This document shows, one piece after another, positions 24,956 through 33,119 of a DNA stretch of 38,015 nucleotides. A program made the translations under genes and the position numbers. The notes under the pieces are model-generated. The model was not told where the DNA came from. It made no database searches and worked only from the letters and a program-made list of their open reading frames with translations. Where the stretch lies: assembly GCA_017470085.1 (NCBI GenBank), contig JAFUFE010000091.1, forward strand, positions 1 through 38,015, written 5' to 3'. Position 1 is the stretch's first letter. Every line of letters starts with the position of its first letter. The DNA comes from Treponema sp. (GTDB lineage: Bacteria; Spirochaetota; Spirochaetia; Treponematales; Treponemataceae).

Positions 24956-26056
24956 CTACAGGGAATACAACACGTCCCTAAACACCTTATCGGCATCTTT
25001 TTCGTCAACCGTTTGCACTATTTCGCCGCGTTTAAAAATAATGGCTTTGCCCCCTGCTCCGGTGATGCCCACATCTGCATGGCGCCCTTCGCCGGGACCA
25101 TTGACCGCGCAGCCCATGACCGCGACGGTGATGTCTTTCTCCAGCGCCAAAAGCTCCTGCTGCCAGCGCGCTACAAACGCGTGCACGTCAAAGCCTTCGC
25201 GCCCACACCGCGGACACGACACGATTGTTACACCGCCAGTACGCTTTCCCGTTTCGCGCAGGATTTCTCGCGCAGCGATGACTTCATGCTCTGGCGCGGA
25301 TGAAAGGCTGACGCGGACCGTCGCACCGATATCTTTGCGTAGGAGTGCCGTCAGCGCGATTGTGCTTTTAACGACGCCACCAATGAGCGGCCCCGCCTCG
25401 GTTACGCCGATGTGGAGCGGGATATCCGACTGCTGCGCAAACAGTTCATTTGCCGCAATCGTTTCCTGTACGGACGATGACTTCATGCTGACAACGACAG
25501 CAGAAAAATTGAGCGCATCGAGAATCGCCGCCTCCCGCGCCGCCGCCGCTGCGAGTGCGGCGGCGCGGCTCATCGTTCCGTCACGAACCGCAGCCGCTAT
25601 GTCACGCGGCAAGCTGCCTGAATTGACGCCGATACGGATGGCAGCCCCAGCATCCCGGCACGCAGCCACCACGGCTTTCACGTTTTCAACACGCCCGATG
25701 TTTCCCGGATTGATACGGATTGCAGCGACCGGCCCGGCAAGGCACGCGAGCGCAAGCCGGTAGTCAAAATGTATGTCCGCCACGAGCGGCATGGTACAGT
25801 CCGCGGCAATCGCGGCAAGGGAACGAGCGCTCTCCTTGTCAGGAACGGCAAACCGGAGCACCCCACAGCCAATGTGTTCAAGCGCAGCGATGCGTTCAAC
25901 CAGTCGAGCGCGACCGGCATCATCATCTGCCAGATGCGCGATCCCTTCTTTCCACATCGTCTGTATGACAACCGGCGCCCCACCGCCGAGTGTTATCCGT
26001 TTTGTTTTTCCGCGGCCACCGACCGTCACCGCACGCGTCGTTTTCGAATCAGACAT
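24956..26056 (-). CDS. ispG: 4-hydroxy-3-methylbut-2-enyl diphosphate synthase IspG
   Basis: [4Fe-4S] enzyme of the MEP isoprenoid pathway that reduces the cyclodiphosphate MEcPP to HMBPP. The TIM-barrel part has PLVADIHFDYRLAL and IRINPGNIG. The cluster-binding cysteines are seen in SCPRCGR and MGCAVNGPGEG. From the ATG at 26056 it has 366 residues, normal for the short bacterial type. An earlier in-frame start at 26095 is unlikely because a promoter lies between the two. No Shine-Dalgarno sequence precedes the ATG. No other MEP gene is nearby. Confidence 0.95.
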   Translation of the reverse strand: MSDSKTTRAVTVGGRGKTKRITLGGGAPVVIQTMWKEGIAHLADDDAGRARLVERIAALEHIGCGVLRFAVPDKESARSLAAIAADCTMPLVADIHFDYRLALACLAGPVAAIRINPGNIGRVENVKAVVAACRDAGAAIRIGVNSGSLPRDIAAAVRDGTMSRAAALAAAAAREAAILDALNFSAVVVSMKSSSVQETIAANELFAQQSDIPLHIGVTEAGPLIGGVVKSTIALTALLRKDIGATVRVSLSSAPEHEVIAAREILRETGKRTGGVTIVSCPRCGREGFDVHAFVARWQQELLALEKDITVAVMGCAVNGPGEGRHADVGITGAGGKAIIFKRGEIVQTVDEKDADKVFRDVLYSL

Positions 26057-26062
26057 ATCGCT

Positions 26063-26091
26063 ACTATATCTCACTTCGCGCTGATGGACAA
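26063..26091 (-). promoter_or_regulatory. promoter of ispG, leaderless type
   Basis: Minus strand: TTGTCC (26091-26086), 17 bases, TATAGT (26068-26063), then six bases (agcgat) to the ATG at 26056. Confidence 0.78.
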
Positions 26092-26095
26092 TCAT

Positions 26096-26438
26096 TCAAA
26101 AAACACCGCCACAAAAAGCGCACAAGCAAATGAATCCCACACTTTTGCGCGCGGGCAATTTGTGCGCGTTTTGCACAGACGGCAACGACCGGATATTTGG
26201 AAACAGCCGCAGTTAAAAACGGCGCGCTGTTTTAATGCCGTTATACATAACCGAATCGTTTGCGTGTTTTGAACAACGCTTGACAGCGTTTCAGCTGATG
26301 GATTATCCTGACTACGCTGGACGGCAAGAAATAAAACCGCACCACAGAAACGCATTCGGCCGAAGATACGGAGGGCGCCGCCCATTCCGGTACGCTCCTG
26401 GCTGGAGACACATCATTTTTACAGGGAGAAAAGAATAT
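26096..26438. other. intergenic region ispG-thrH
   Basis: A 343-base region between divergent genes. It holds the possible thrH promoter (26280-26309) and a leader of about 120 bases. I recognise no riboswitch or gene in it. Confidence 0.5.
26280..26309 (+). promoter_or_regulatory. possible thrH promoter
   Basis: TTGACA (26280-26285), 18 bases, TATCCT (26304-26309). The -35 box is consensus; the -10 box is moderate. Confidence 0.45.
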
Positions 26439-27041
26439 ATGACTATTGCCTGTTTGGACATGGAAGGAGTGCTCGTACCGGAAATATGGATTGCATTCAG
26501 CGAAGCGACCGGTATTTCCGAACTGAAACGTACCACGCGTGACGAGCCGAACTACGACACGCTGATGCAGTATCGTTTATCCATCTTAAAAGAACATAAG
26601 CTCGGTCTAAACGAGATCCAGGCGACCATCGCGCAGATCGATCCACTGCCGGGTGCAAAGGAATTTCTCGATAAGCTCCGGACGAGTATGCAGGTCATCA
26701 TCTTGAGCGACACGTTTGAGCAGTTTGCCGCGCCGCTCATGAAAAAGCTCGACTGGCCGACGATTTTCTGCAACACGCTTGAAGTGGCGCCGAACGGAGA
26801 GATCACCGGTTACCGGATGCGCTGCCCGCACAGCAAGCTCACCACCGTCCGCGCGCTCCACTCCTGCGGGTTTGACACGATAGCTGCCGGTGATTCGTTC
26901 AACGACCTCGCGATGATAGAGGCGTCGAAGGCGGGGTTTCTGTTCCGCGCGCCGGAAAGCATCATCGCTGACCACCCCGAACTAAAAGCTTTTACCGAGT
27001 TCGACGACTTACTCGACGCCATACGTGCGGCGGCAACCTGA
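26439..27041 (+). CDS. thrH: ThrH-type phosphoserine phosphatase / homoserine kinase-like HAD protein
   Basis: HAD-superfamily phosphotransferase. The first motif ACLDMEGVLVPEIWIAF (D7, E9) is the characteristic ThrH form, where the second Asp of ordinary HAD phosphatases is Glu. It is followed by ILSDTFEQF (motif II) and AAGDSFND (motif IV). Known ThrH dephosphorylates phosphoserine and can pass the phosphate to homoserine, linking serine and threonine metabolism. At 200 residues the length fits. The ATG at 26439 follows a good ribosome site (agggagaaaag). No threonine or serine pathway genes lie next to it. Confidence 0.93.
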   Translation: MTIACLDMEGVLVPEIWIAFSEATGISELKRTTRDEPNYDTLMQYRLSILKEHKLGLNEIQATIAQIDPLPGAKEFLDKLRTSMQVIILSDTFEQFAAPLMKKLDWPTIFCNTLEVAPNGEITGYRMRCPHSKLTTVRALHSCGFDTIAAGDSFNDLAMIEASKAGFLFRAPESIIADHPELKAFTEFDDLLDAIRAAAT

Positions 27042-27136
27042 CGGCACCGCAAAAAGCGCGCGCATTGCCACACAGAACATTTTCGTACTCGTTTCTGACA
27101 GCGGTAATGTTCAGAGCCCGGATGCGAAAGCCGAAG

Positions 27137-27166
27137 TTCCCGGACGCGCACGCTTGTGTCCGGGAA
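27137..27166. repeat. inverted repeat downstream of thrH
   Basis: TTCCCGGAC (27137-27145) and GTCCGGGAA (27158-27166) are perfect 9-base arms; with wobble pairs the stem reaches 12 pairs around a six-base loop. No T-run follows on either strand, so it is not a typical terminator. It may be a dispersed repeat element. Confidence 0.65.
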
Positions 27167-27269
27167 TGAGCGGAGCGAAGCTGGAGCAGCCGGATTGCAA
27201 AACAATCTGCTCTCCAAAAAATCAAAGAAAATACATGACCGTGTCTGCACCATTGCTGCATACACCCCC

Positions 27270-27298
27270 TTGCGTTTTTGGCGCAGATATGCTAAAAT
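27270..27298 (+). promoter_or_regulatory. promoter of thiBP
   Basis: TTGCGT (27270-27275), 17 bases, TAAAAT (27293-27298). The predicted start near 27305 is right at the 5' edge of the riboswitch. Confidence 0.8.
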
Positions 27299-27302
27299 AA
27301 AT

Positions 27303-27396
27303 GCTCACCGGGGTGGTGTCGAATCCGACGCCTGAGAGTATACCCGCAGGATGCCGCACGGCATCCCGACCTGATCCAGATAATGCTGGCGGAGGA
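27303..27396 (+). promoter_or_regulatory. TPP riboswitch (THI element)
   Basis: All conserved parts of the thiamine pyrophosphate aptamer are present: GGGGTG at the 5' side, CTGAGA (27332-27337), a variable P3a stem (GGATGCC/GGCATCC, 27349-27355 with 27360-27366), ACCTGATCCAGATAATGC (27369-27386) and GGCGGAGG at the 3' side. The 3' strand of the aptamer runs into the GGAGGA ribosome site of thiB, four bases before the ATG. No terminator stem follows. Ligand binding therefore probably hides the ribosome site, giving translational control. Confidence 0.96.
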
Positions 27397-27400
27397 AGAC

Positions 27401-28432
27401 ATGAACAAAATCATCAATTATGTGTGTATTGGCATCCTTGCGATCTGTAGCATAACAGCTGCGTCGTGCAGGAAAACGGCGCGTGCCGGACGCGAACAGG
27501 AAGTGGTGGTCTACGTATACGATTCGTTTCTCGGCGAATGGGGTGCAGGGCCGCTGCTAGCAGCAGCGTTTACAGAGCGTACCGGCTATACGGTGCGGTT
27601 CGTCAACTGTGGCGATGCAGCAGACGTGCTCGCCAAAGCGATTGTTGAAAAAGACAATACGATTGCCGACGTACTCATCGGTATAGACAACAACATGGCA
27701 CCGCGCGCACGGGAGGAAGGCGTGCTCGCAGCGTATCAGCCTGCGGGAATGGCGGCCATTCCGGCGGAACTGGTATCAGCACTCGGAACGGATGGGCTTT
27801 TAACGCCGTACGATTGGAGCACGTTTGCATTTATATACGATACGCTGTCCACCGTTCCGGCACCGACGTGCCTTGAGGATTTGACGCGACCAGAATACGA
27901 ACAGCGGGTCATTCTGATGGACCCGCGCACGAGCACACCGGGACTGGGATTTGTCGCGTGGACGCGCGCAGTGTTCGGCGATGAGTACGCCGCATACTGG
28001 CGACAACTCCGCCCATCAATCCTAACCATGGCGCCGGGCTGGAGCGCCGGATATGGGCTTTTCACCGCGGGAGAGGCGCCGCTCGTTATCAGCTACGTGA
28101 CGAGTGCGGCGTACCACGCTGCATATGACGACGCCGAGCGGTATCGCGCGCTGGTATTCGATCAGGGGCACGTAACGCAGGTAGAGGGGGCAGGCATCAC
28201 TGCTGGCGCCCCGAACCGGAGCGGCGCAGAAGCATTTCTGGACTACTTGGTGAGCAGCGAGGGACAGGCGGTGCTGCCGCTTACCCAGTGGATGTATCCG
28301 GCAAATTACAACACGCCGATGCCCGACTGCTATGCAACGCTCCCCGCTGTCACAACGACGCTGGCTATTCAAGCGGACGACGTCGCGGCAGCGGTACCGG
28401 TCGTTATGGATATCGTAGCCGGCGCAAACTGA
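27401..28432 (+). CDS. thiB: thiamine ABC transporter substrate-binding lipoprotein
   Basis: Periplasmic binding protein for thiamine or its phosphates. It matches ThiB at many points: VYVYDSFLGEWGAGP near residue 38, IGIDNN, MDPRTSTPGLGFVAW, GWSAGYGLF and VISYVTSAAYH. The N terminus has a hydrophobic core ending in AASC (Cys23), so it is probably a lipoprotein. The ATG at 27401 is used because of the GGAGGA ribosome site. An in-frame ATG at 27383 lies inside the riboswitch and is unlikely. It is the first gene after the TPP riboswitch and overlaps thiP by one base (TGATG). Confidence 0.95.
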   Translation: MNKIINYVCIGILAICSITAASCRKTARAGREQEVVVYVYDSFLGEWGAGPLLAAAFTERTGYTVRFVNCGDAADVLAKAIVEKDNTIADVLIGIDNNMAPRAREEGVLAAYQPAGMAAIPAELVSALGTDGLLTPYDWSTFAFIYDTLSTVPAPTCLEDLTRPEYEQRVILMDPRTSTPGLGFVAWTRAVFGDEYAAYWRQLRPSILTMAPGWSAGYGLFTAGEAPLVISYVTSAAYHAAYDDAERYRALVFDQGHVTQVEGAGITAGAPNRSGAEAFLDYLVSSEGQAVLPLTQWMYPANYNTPMPDCYATLPAVTTTLAIQADDVAAAVPVVMDIVAGAN

Positions 28433-30081
28433 TGCGGCCGGTGCTCATCATACAGTACGGAGTAGCCGCCGTTGCCGTTATGCTGACGGTACTCGTGGTG
28501 TGCACGTTCATCGTACCGTTCGGAGCGGCGGTTGCTCCGGCATTCCTTGAACCGGGCAGGTTCAGTGCAGAACTCGTTCAGGCGCGAACGCTCCGCACCA
28601 TTGTATATACGTTCCACATAGCGATCGGCTCAACGGCCGTGGCGGTTGCCGTCGGTATGCCGACGGCATTTTTTATGGCACGGCGAAAATTTATGTTCTG
28701 CCCCGTACTCCGCGCGGCTGCTGCCGTACCCCTTGCCGTCCCTGCCCTTATCGTTGCGCTCGGTTTTGTGGCCAGTTTCGGCATGAACGGCATGGCGAAC
28801 CGGCTGCTCATGGCGGTCTTTCATATAGACCATCCACCATTGACATTTTTGTATTCACCCCGGGGGGTGATAATCGCACAGGGATTCTATAATTTTCCAC
28901 TCATCGCCGTGATCGTAGCTGACGGATGGCTGAAAGTTCCGGAGGTGCACCGGGATGCCGCTCGGCTGCTCGGAGCGAACGAGACGCGGATATTTTTTAC
29001 CATAACGCTCCCAGCGCTCGCGGGAACGGTGGCAGCAGCAGTGATTCCGGTTTTTCTGTACTGTTTTTCGAGTTTTTTGATCGTCCTACTGTTCGGTACG
29101 GTTGGTGGAACGACGATCGAAACAGAAATATATCAGGCGGCACGGACAACGCTCGATTTTCCACGGGCAGCAGTCCTCTCCCTTATCGAAGTGAGCTGTT
29201 CGCTCGGCGCAGTGCTGCTCTACAACATCGTCGTGCGGCAGTCAGCGGGATACAAAAAGACCGTCACAGCAACGCCGCAGATCAGAGCCTGCGTCGGGCA
29301 CGCGCCATTCCAGCCGCTTTTCTGGCGTATTGTTGAGTACGGCGTATTCATCATCGTGATGGCGCTCATCGCACTGTTCTTTTTGTTTCCGCTTACCGGA
29401 ATCGTATTCGGCGGTTTCCGCGACGGCAGCAAAACCGTTGCAGCGGTCTGTACGAGCGTTGGCTTCCGCCGCGCGCTCGCCGGCTCACTCCGGATTGCAC
29501 CGATGATGGCGCTCCTGTGTTGCCTTACCGCGTTTACCGCAGCGGCTGTACTCCGCACCCGAGACCCCGACGGGAAGCACGTTATACTGCAAACAGTGCC
29601 ACTCATACCGATGGCGCTCTCATCGATTGTACTCGGTTTCGGTATACTGCGCCTTGCACCAACGGCGTCGCCGGTGATGCTCATCTGCGCAGAAAGCGCC
29701 ATCGCCTGGCCGGTTGCGTTCCGCCAGCTTCACGCCGCGCTCATGCGTATTCCACAGGACAGCATCGACGCATCCCGGCTGCTTTCACCGTACCACATCA
29801 CGACGATTATCCGTGTCTATCTTCCGCACACACGCACCGCCATGGCGACATCGTTCGGACTGTGCCTCGCCATAAGCATCGGCGACACGACGTTACCGCT
29901 CGTTATCTCCATTCCAGAGTTCGACACGCTGGCACTCTATACCTACCGACTGGCAGGCGCCTATCGATTTGCTGCGGCCTGCACCTGTGGCACGGTGCTC
30001 TTGGTGCTCTGCACGGGCATCTTTGCGCTCGTTAAAGCGGCTGACATTTCCAGCAGAAGAACACAGAGAAAACAGCAGTGA
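28432..30081 (+). CDS. thiP: thiamine ABC transporter permease ThiP
   Basis: A 549-residue fused permease with two binding-protein-dependent transport domains, about 12 membrane segments in all. The cytoplasmic coupling loops are readable as ARLLGANETRIFFTITLPAL near residue 180 and DASRLLSPYHITTIIRVYLP near residue 450. The start overlaps the thiB stop (TGATG). The ATPase ThiQ, normally third in this operon, is absent: the next gene is an unrelated flavoprotein with its own promoter. The ATPase must be encoded elsewhere or shared. Confidence 0.93.
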   Translation: MRPVLIIQYGVAAVAVMLTVLVVCTFIVPFGAAVAPAFLEPGRFSAELVQARTLRTIVYTFHIAIGSTAVAVAVGMPTAFFMARRKFMFCPVLRAAAAVPLAVPALIVALGFVASFGMNGMANRLLMAVFHIDHPPLTFLYSPRGVIIAQGFYNFPLIAVIVADGWLKVPEVHRDAARLLGANETRIFFTITLPALAGTVAAAVIPVFLYCFSSFLIVLLFGTVGGTTIETEIYQAARTTLDFPRAAVLSLIEVSCSLGAVLLYNIVVRQSAGYKKTVTATPQIRACVGHAPFQPLFWRIVEYGVFIIVMALIALFFLFPLTGIVFGGFRDGSKTVAAVCTSVGFRRALAGSLRIAPMMALLCCLTAFTAAAVLRTRDPDGKHVILQTVPLIPMALSSIVLGFGILRLAPTASPVMLICAESAIAWPVAFRQLHAALMRIPQDSIDASRLLSPYHITTIIRVYLPHTRTAMATSFGLCLAISIGDTTLPLVISIPEFDTLALYTYRLAGAYRFAAACTCGTVLLVLCTGIFALVKAADISSRRTQRKQQ

Positions 30082-30172
30082 GGGCGAAACAGAGATACGC
30101 GGGCGGCAACAGATTGTATACAGCATCGCGCGCATTCCCCACCCAGACCCATTCCACCGTATCCTCTTTCTA

Positions 30173-30202
30173 TTGACACTGAACCATGGCGTCCCGTATA
30201 GT
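30173..30202 (+). promoter_or_regulatory. promoter of NimA-like gene
   Basis: TTGACA (30173-30178), 18 bases, TATAGT (30197-30202), with transcription predicted from about 30208. Confidence 0.75.
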
Positions 30203-30293
30203 ACGGTCGAGAGCGAGCGCACCTGGAAGCACACGACGCGCAACGGGATACGCACGAAGAATCGGCGAGGGAGTATATGAGGGAGAGAACGCC

Positions 30294-30770
30294 ATGTTTA
30301 GAAATATGCGACGGATACGACAGCAACTTTCTGATGCTGAATGTATCGCGATTTTAAAAAATGAACTGCGCGGCGTGCTGTCGGTGCTGGGTGATGACGA
30401 CTGGCCATACGGCATGCCGCTCAACCACTGGTACTGCGAAGCGGACGGCGTGCTCTACTTCCACGGTGGCACAAGCGGGCACAAGATAGACGCTGTGACA
30501 AAGCACGACAAAGCTTCGTTCTGCGTATACGACACCGGCGAGCGCCGGGCCGGCGACTGGGCATTGCATTTTCGGAGCGTCATTGTGTTTGGCCGGGTAA
30601 AGATAATAGCCGATCGCGAAAAAACGCTCGAAATCTGCCGCCAGTTGAGCGCCAAATTTACGTCAGACACAGCATACATAGAGGACGAGATACAACAAGC
30701 GGGAGACGCGGTTCTCTGTTTTGCACTCATTCCAGAACATATAACTGGAAAACGGGTGAAAGAGTCGTAG
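30294..30770 (+). CDS. NimA-like pyridoxamine 5'-phosphate oxidase family protein
   Basis: Split-barrel flavin-binding protein of 158 residues. It has the pattern of the NimA-related group: an N-terminal RGVLSVLGDDDWPYGMPLNHWY strand pair, then LYFHGGTSGHKIDAV and a FCVYDTG strand. Such proteins bind FMN or related cofactors; some reduce nitroimidazoles, others have unknown roles. The ATG at 30294 has a gagggagag ribosome site; an earlier in-frame ATG at 30186 lies inside the promoter. A single-gene unit with its own promoter. Confidence 0.85.
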   Translation: MFRNMRRIRQQLSDAECIAILKNELRGVLSVLGDDDWPYGMPLNHWYCEADGVLYFHGGTSGHKIDAVTKHDKASFCVYDTGERRAGDWALHFRSVIVFGRVKIIADREKTLEICRQLSAKFTSDTAYIEDEIQQAGDAVLCFALIPEHITGKRVKES

Positions 30771-31046
30771 CGGCGATATCCTCTTCCGTAAGACGAGCGC
30801 CGCTGGGCGAGCATTCCGCACAGAAAGCAGCACCGTCTCTCGCGGTCAGTACACAGGCAGACGCTCCTACCCCCGATGGGAAGGGCGCCGGAGGCGTTGC
30901 CGCTCGGCGGCAATGAAACCCTGAACAGCGGGCTTTGAGAACCACCCGGTCCTGTACAATCGTGAACTGATTTCCCCGCTGCTGTGGAACACAAGCTGTA
31001 CTGCACGATTATTCGCTTTGCCGTGGAGCGGGGCTGTACAAGAACG

Positions 31047-31709
31047 TCAGCACAGGTGCTCGCCAAAGGCCGCCATGTGCGCCGGAAGGGGAATGGAAAA
31101 TGTCCGTAGCTTTCCAGACAGCGGCAGGGTGAGCTCCACAGCTGCAAGCATCAGCTGTTTGACGCCGGCGTTTTTTCGGAGCGCCCGGTTTATGCGGAAT
31201 GCGCCGTATTTGTCATCTCCGACAACCGGACAGCCGCACTGGGCAAGGTGGATGCGGATTTGATGCGTGCGCCCGGTTCCAAGCACGAGCGAAAGACGCA
31301 TGACCGGAATACGCTCCTCGCCGAAAAGGCAGGACGCGCGAGTGGTGACCCGGTAGTGGGTAACGGCAGGCTGTGGCCCGTGCCGTCCAGCAACCGCCGC
31401 TGTTATGCTGCCGACAGGAGCGAGTGCATCGCCGATACAGAACGCGGCATACGTTTTCCGCACGGCAGCACTTTTTCCGCTCATGCGGACCGCCCATATA
31501 CCGGCGGCTTCATGTGTTCGTGCGACGACGAGCAAGCCCGCCGTCTCTTTGTCGAGGCGGTGAACCGGATAGACTTTTTTGCCGAGCTGTGCGGCGAGCA
31601 CTGCATCGAGTGGATGGGAAACCCCCGCCCCGCCTTGTACCGAAATGCCCGCCGGTTTGTTTATAAGATAGATCTCATCGTCCTGATAGAGAATCGGAAT
31701 CGGGCTCAT
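31047..31709 (-). CDS. RluA-family pseudouridine synthase
   Basis: RNA pseudouridine synthase. The catalytic motif HRLDKETAGLLVVA carries Asp53, and GTGRTHQIRIHLAQCGCPVVGDDKYG near residue 170 is the second family signature. At 220 residues it lacks the S4 domain found in longer members, so it is close to RluA/RluC-like short forms; the target uridine (23S rRNA or tRNA) cannot be told. The ATG at 31709 is placed six bases after a -10 box. Its -35 box lies within the first codons of the divergent neighbour. Confidence 0.92.
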   Translation of the reverse strand: MSPIPILYQDDEIYLINKPAGISVQGGAGVSHPLDAVLAAQLGKKVYPVHRLDKETAGLLVVARTHEAAGIWAVRMSGKSAAVRKTYAAFCIGDALAPVGSITAAVAGRHGPQPAVTHYRVTTRASCLFGEERIPVMRLSLVLGTGRTHQIRIHLAQCGCPVVGDDKYGAFRINRALRKNAGVKQLMLAAVELTLPLSGKLRTFSIPLPAHMAAFGEHLC

Positions 31710-31715
31710 CAGTAC

Positions 31716-31744
31716 ACTATAGGGGAAGGGGTAAAAAATGACAA
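31716..31744 (-). promoter_or_regulatory. promoter of RluA gene, leaderless type
   Basis: Minus strand: TTGTCA (31744-31739), 17 bases, TATAGT (31721-31716), then six bases to the ATG at 31709. The -35 box overlaps the start codon region (31738-31740) of the divergent gene. Confidence 0.78.
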
Positions 31745-32892
31745 TATATCGCTCCGTAGTGCCGCGTCTCATCGCAGCGGTTATCGCGTTTTTTGTGCTC
31801 CCACACGCCGGTCAGCTTGCCGCCAAGGAGTATACCTACCGTCTGGATCTGCCCGAAGGCTTTGTCTTCGCTGGCGCCGGGAACGAGGGAAACTCATTTC
31901 TCTACGTGCACGACCGTTTCCCCCTCTCGTTCGTTATCCGTCTCTATGATGGTACGGATGACGCCGTAGGCCAACTTTCCGTAGCGCTCGGTAAATTGAA
32001 CGCTACCGCGGAAACTCCCGATGCGTTTACCTGGCGGAATGTCACCTGCGCGGTTTCCTCATTTACCATGACGCACGACCGGCCGTACGGCGGCTGGGCG
32101 CTCTCTGTACCGCTCCTGCACGATAATGCAGTGATCGTATTACTCTGCTATGCGCCTGATGCGCAGCGCACCGACTGCGAGCCGTTCATCATATCCTGCT
32201 TGAACTCACTGACGACAGACCGGGCAAGTCTTACTACTCCCGGCCCGATGACGACATACGCTTTTCCCGCCGCCGGATTGCAGCCGGTAACGCTTTCTAT
32301 CGGCGGCCGGACAATTACAACACATCTGGACGCACAGGATGTAGAGGCGGCACAATTTTTGATCGATACGGAATACGCGGTACTCAGGTACTACGTGGAG
32401 CACCCGCAGTGGAAAGAAGCGTGGCAGCGATACTATCGTGCAGTATTCCGCGACGGTGCAGGTCGCGTAAAACGCTGTGCCTTTGACATTGCGGCGGCGG
32501 TGACTACGGACGACGGTCCTGATGAAAACCTGATGCTCATGCAGACGCTCTTAACGTGGACGCAGGGCTTTCCCTATGAGCGCGGTACGCCGACGTCGTC
32601 CGATTTGACGAGCGCGCCGGCGTGTCTACTCGGCGATGGAAACGACTGCGATGCACGGAGCCTACTGCTCGCCGCAATCGCCGAAAACCTGAACATCGAC
32701 GCGACCGTTTTTGTGTCCCGGACATACAGCCATGCCGTATTCGGTGTTGCGCTCGACGCACCGGGAGCAAAGATAACTGTTGACGGTGTCGACTATCTGC
32801 TGGGAGAGACCACCGCATCCGTTCCGATAGGACAGATAGCGGCAGATATGAACGACACCACACAGTGGATACCCGTCACGGTGCCACAGTGA
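31738..32892 (+). CDS. exported transglutaminase-like cysteine protein
   Basis: A 384-residue protein with a signal peptide (hydrophobic residues 11-21, cleavage near LAA29). The C-terminal part looks like a transglutaminase-like core: GDGNDCDARSLLLAAIAE with nucleophile Cys304, YSHAVFGV with His332, and a following GETTA near residue 357, which in related proteins closes the domain. The first 270 residues form a beta-rich domain I do not recognise. Such proteins may act as cysteine peptidases or amidases in the periplasm; the substrate is unknown. The ATG is preceded only by a G-rich aggggaagggg, a weak ribosome site. Confidence 0.75.
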   Translation: MTIYRSVVPRLIAAVIAFFVLPHAGQLAAKEYTYRLDLPEGFVFAGAGNEGNSFLYVHDRFPLSFVIRLYDGTDDAVGQLSVALGKLNATAETPDAFTWRNVTCAVSSFTMTHDRPYGGWALSVPLLHDNAVIVLLCYAPDAQRTDCEPFIISCLNSLTTDRASLTTPGPMTTYAFPAAGLQPVTLSIGGRTITTHLDAQDVEAAQFLIDTEYAVLRYYVEHPQWKEAWQRYYRAVFRDGAGRVKRCAFDIAAAVTTDDGPDENLMLMQTLLTWTQGFPYERGTPTSSDLTSAPACLLGDGNDCDARSLLLAAIAENLNIDATVFVSRTYSHAVFGVALDAPGAKITVDGVDYLLGETTASVPIGQIAADMNDTTQWIPVTVPQ

Positions 32893-33119
32893 TTTACGCG
32901 GCGAGTCCTGTATCAGTTTGTCATATAAACTACTCTGCAATCAAAGACGCACCATCCCGCCTGAAAGTGCGGCTCCTGCCGGGGTACCGCAAAGATGCAC
33001 GCTATGCAGAAGCATCCCGAACGTCCACAGAAAAGAGCAGCGTACTTCACGCGCACGTAACAGTGAGACCGTATTGAGAACGAACACCGCTCAAGAACGC
33101 CCCGTCGCACAGTTCATCC

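Noticed and set aside
30897-30913. Hairpin TTGCCG-ctcgg-CGGCAA between convergent genes as a terminator
   Set aside because: The stem has only six pairs and no T-run on either side.
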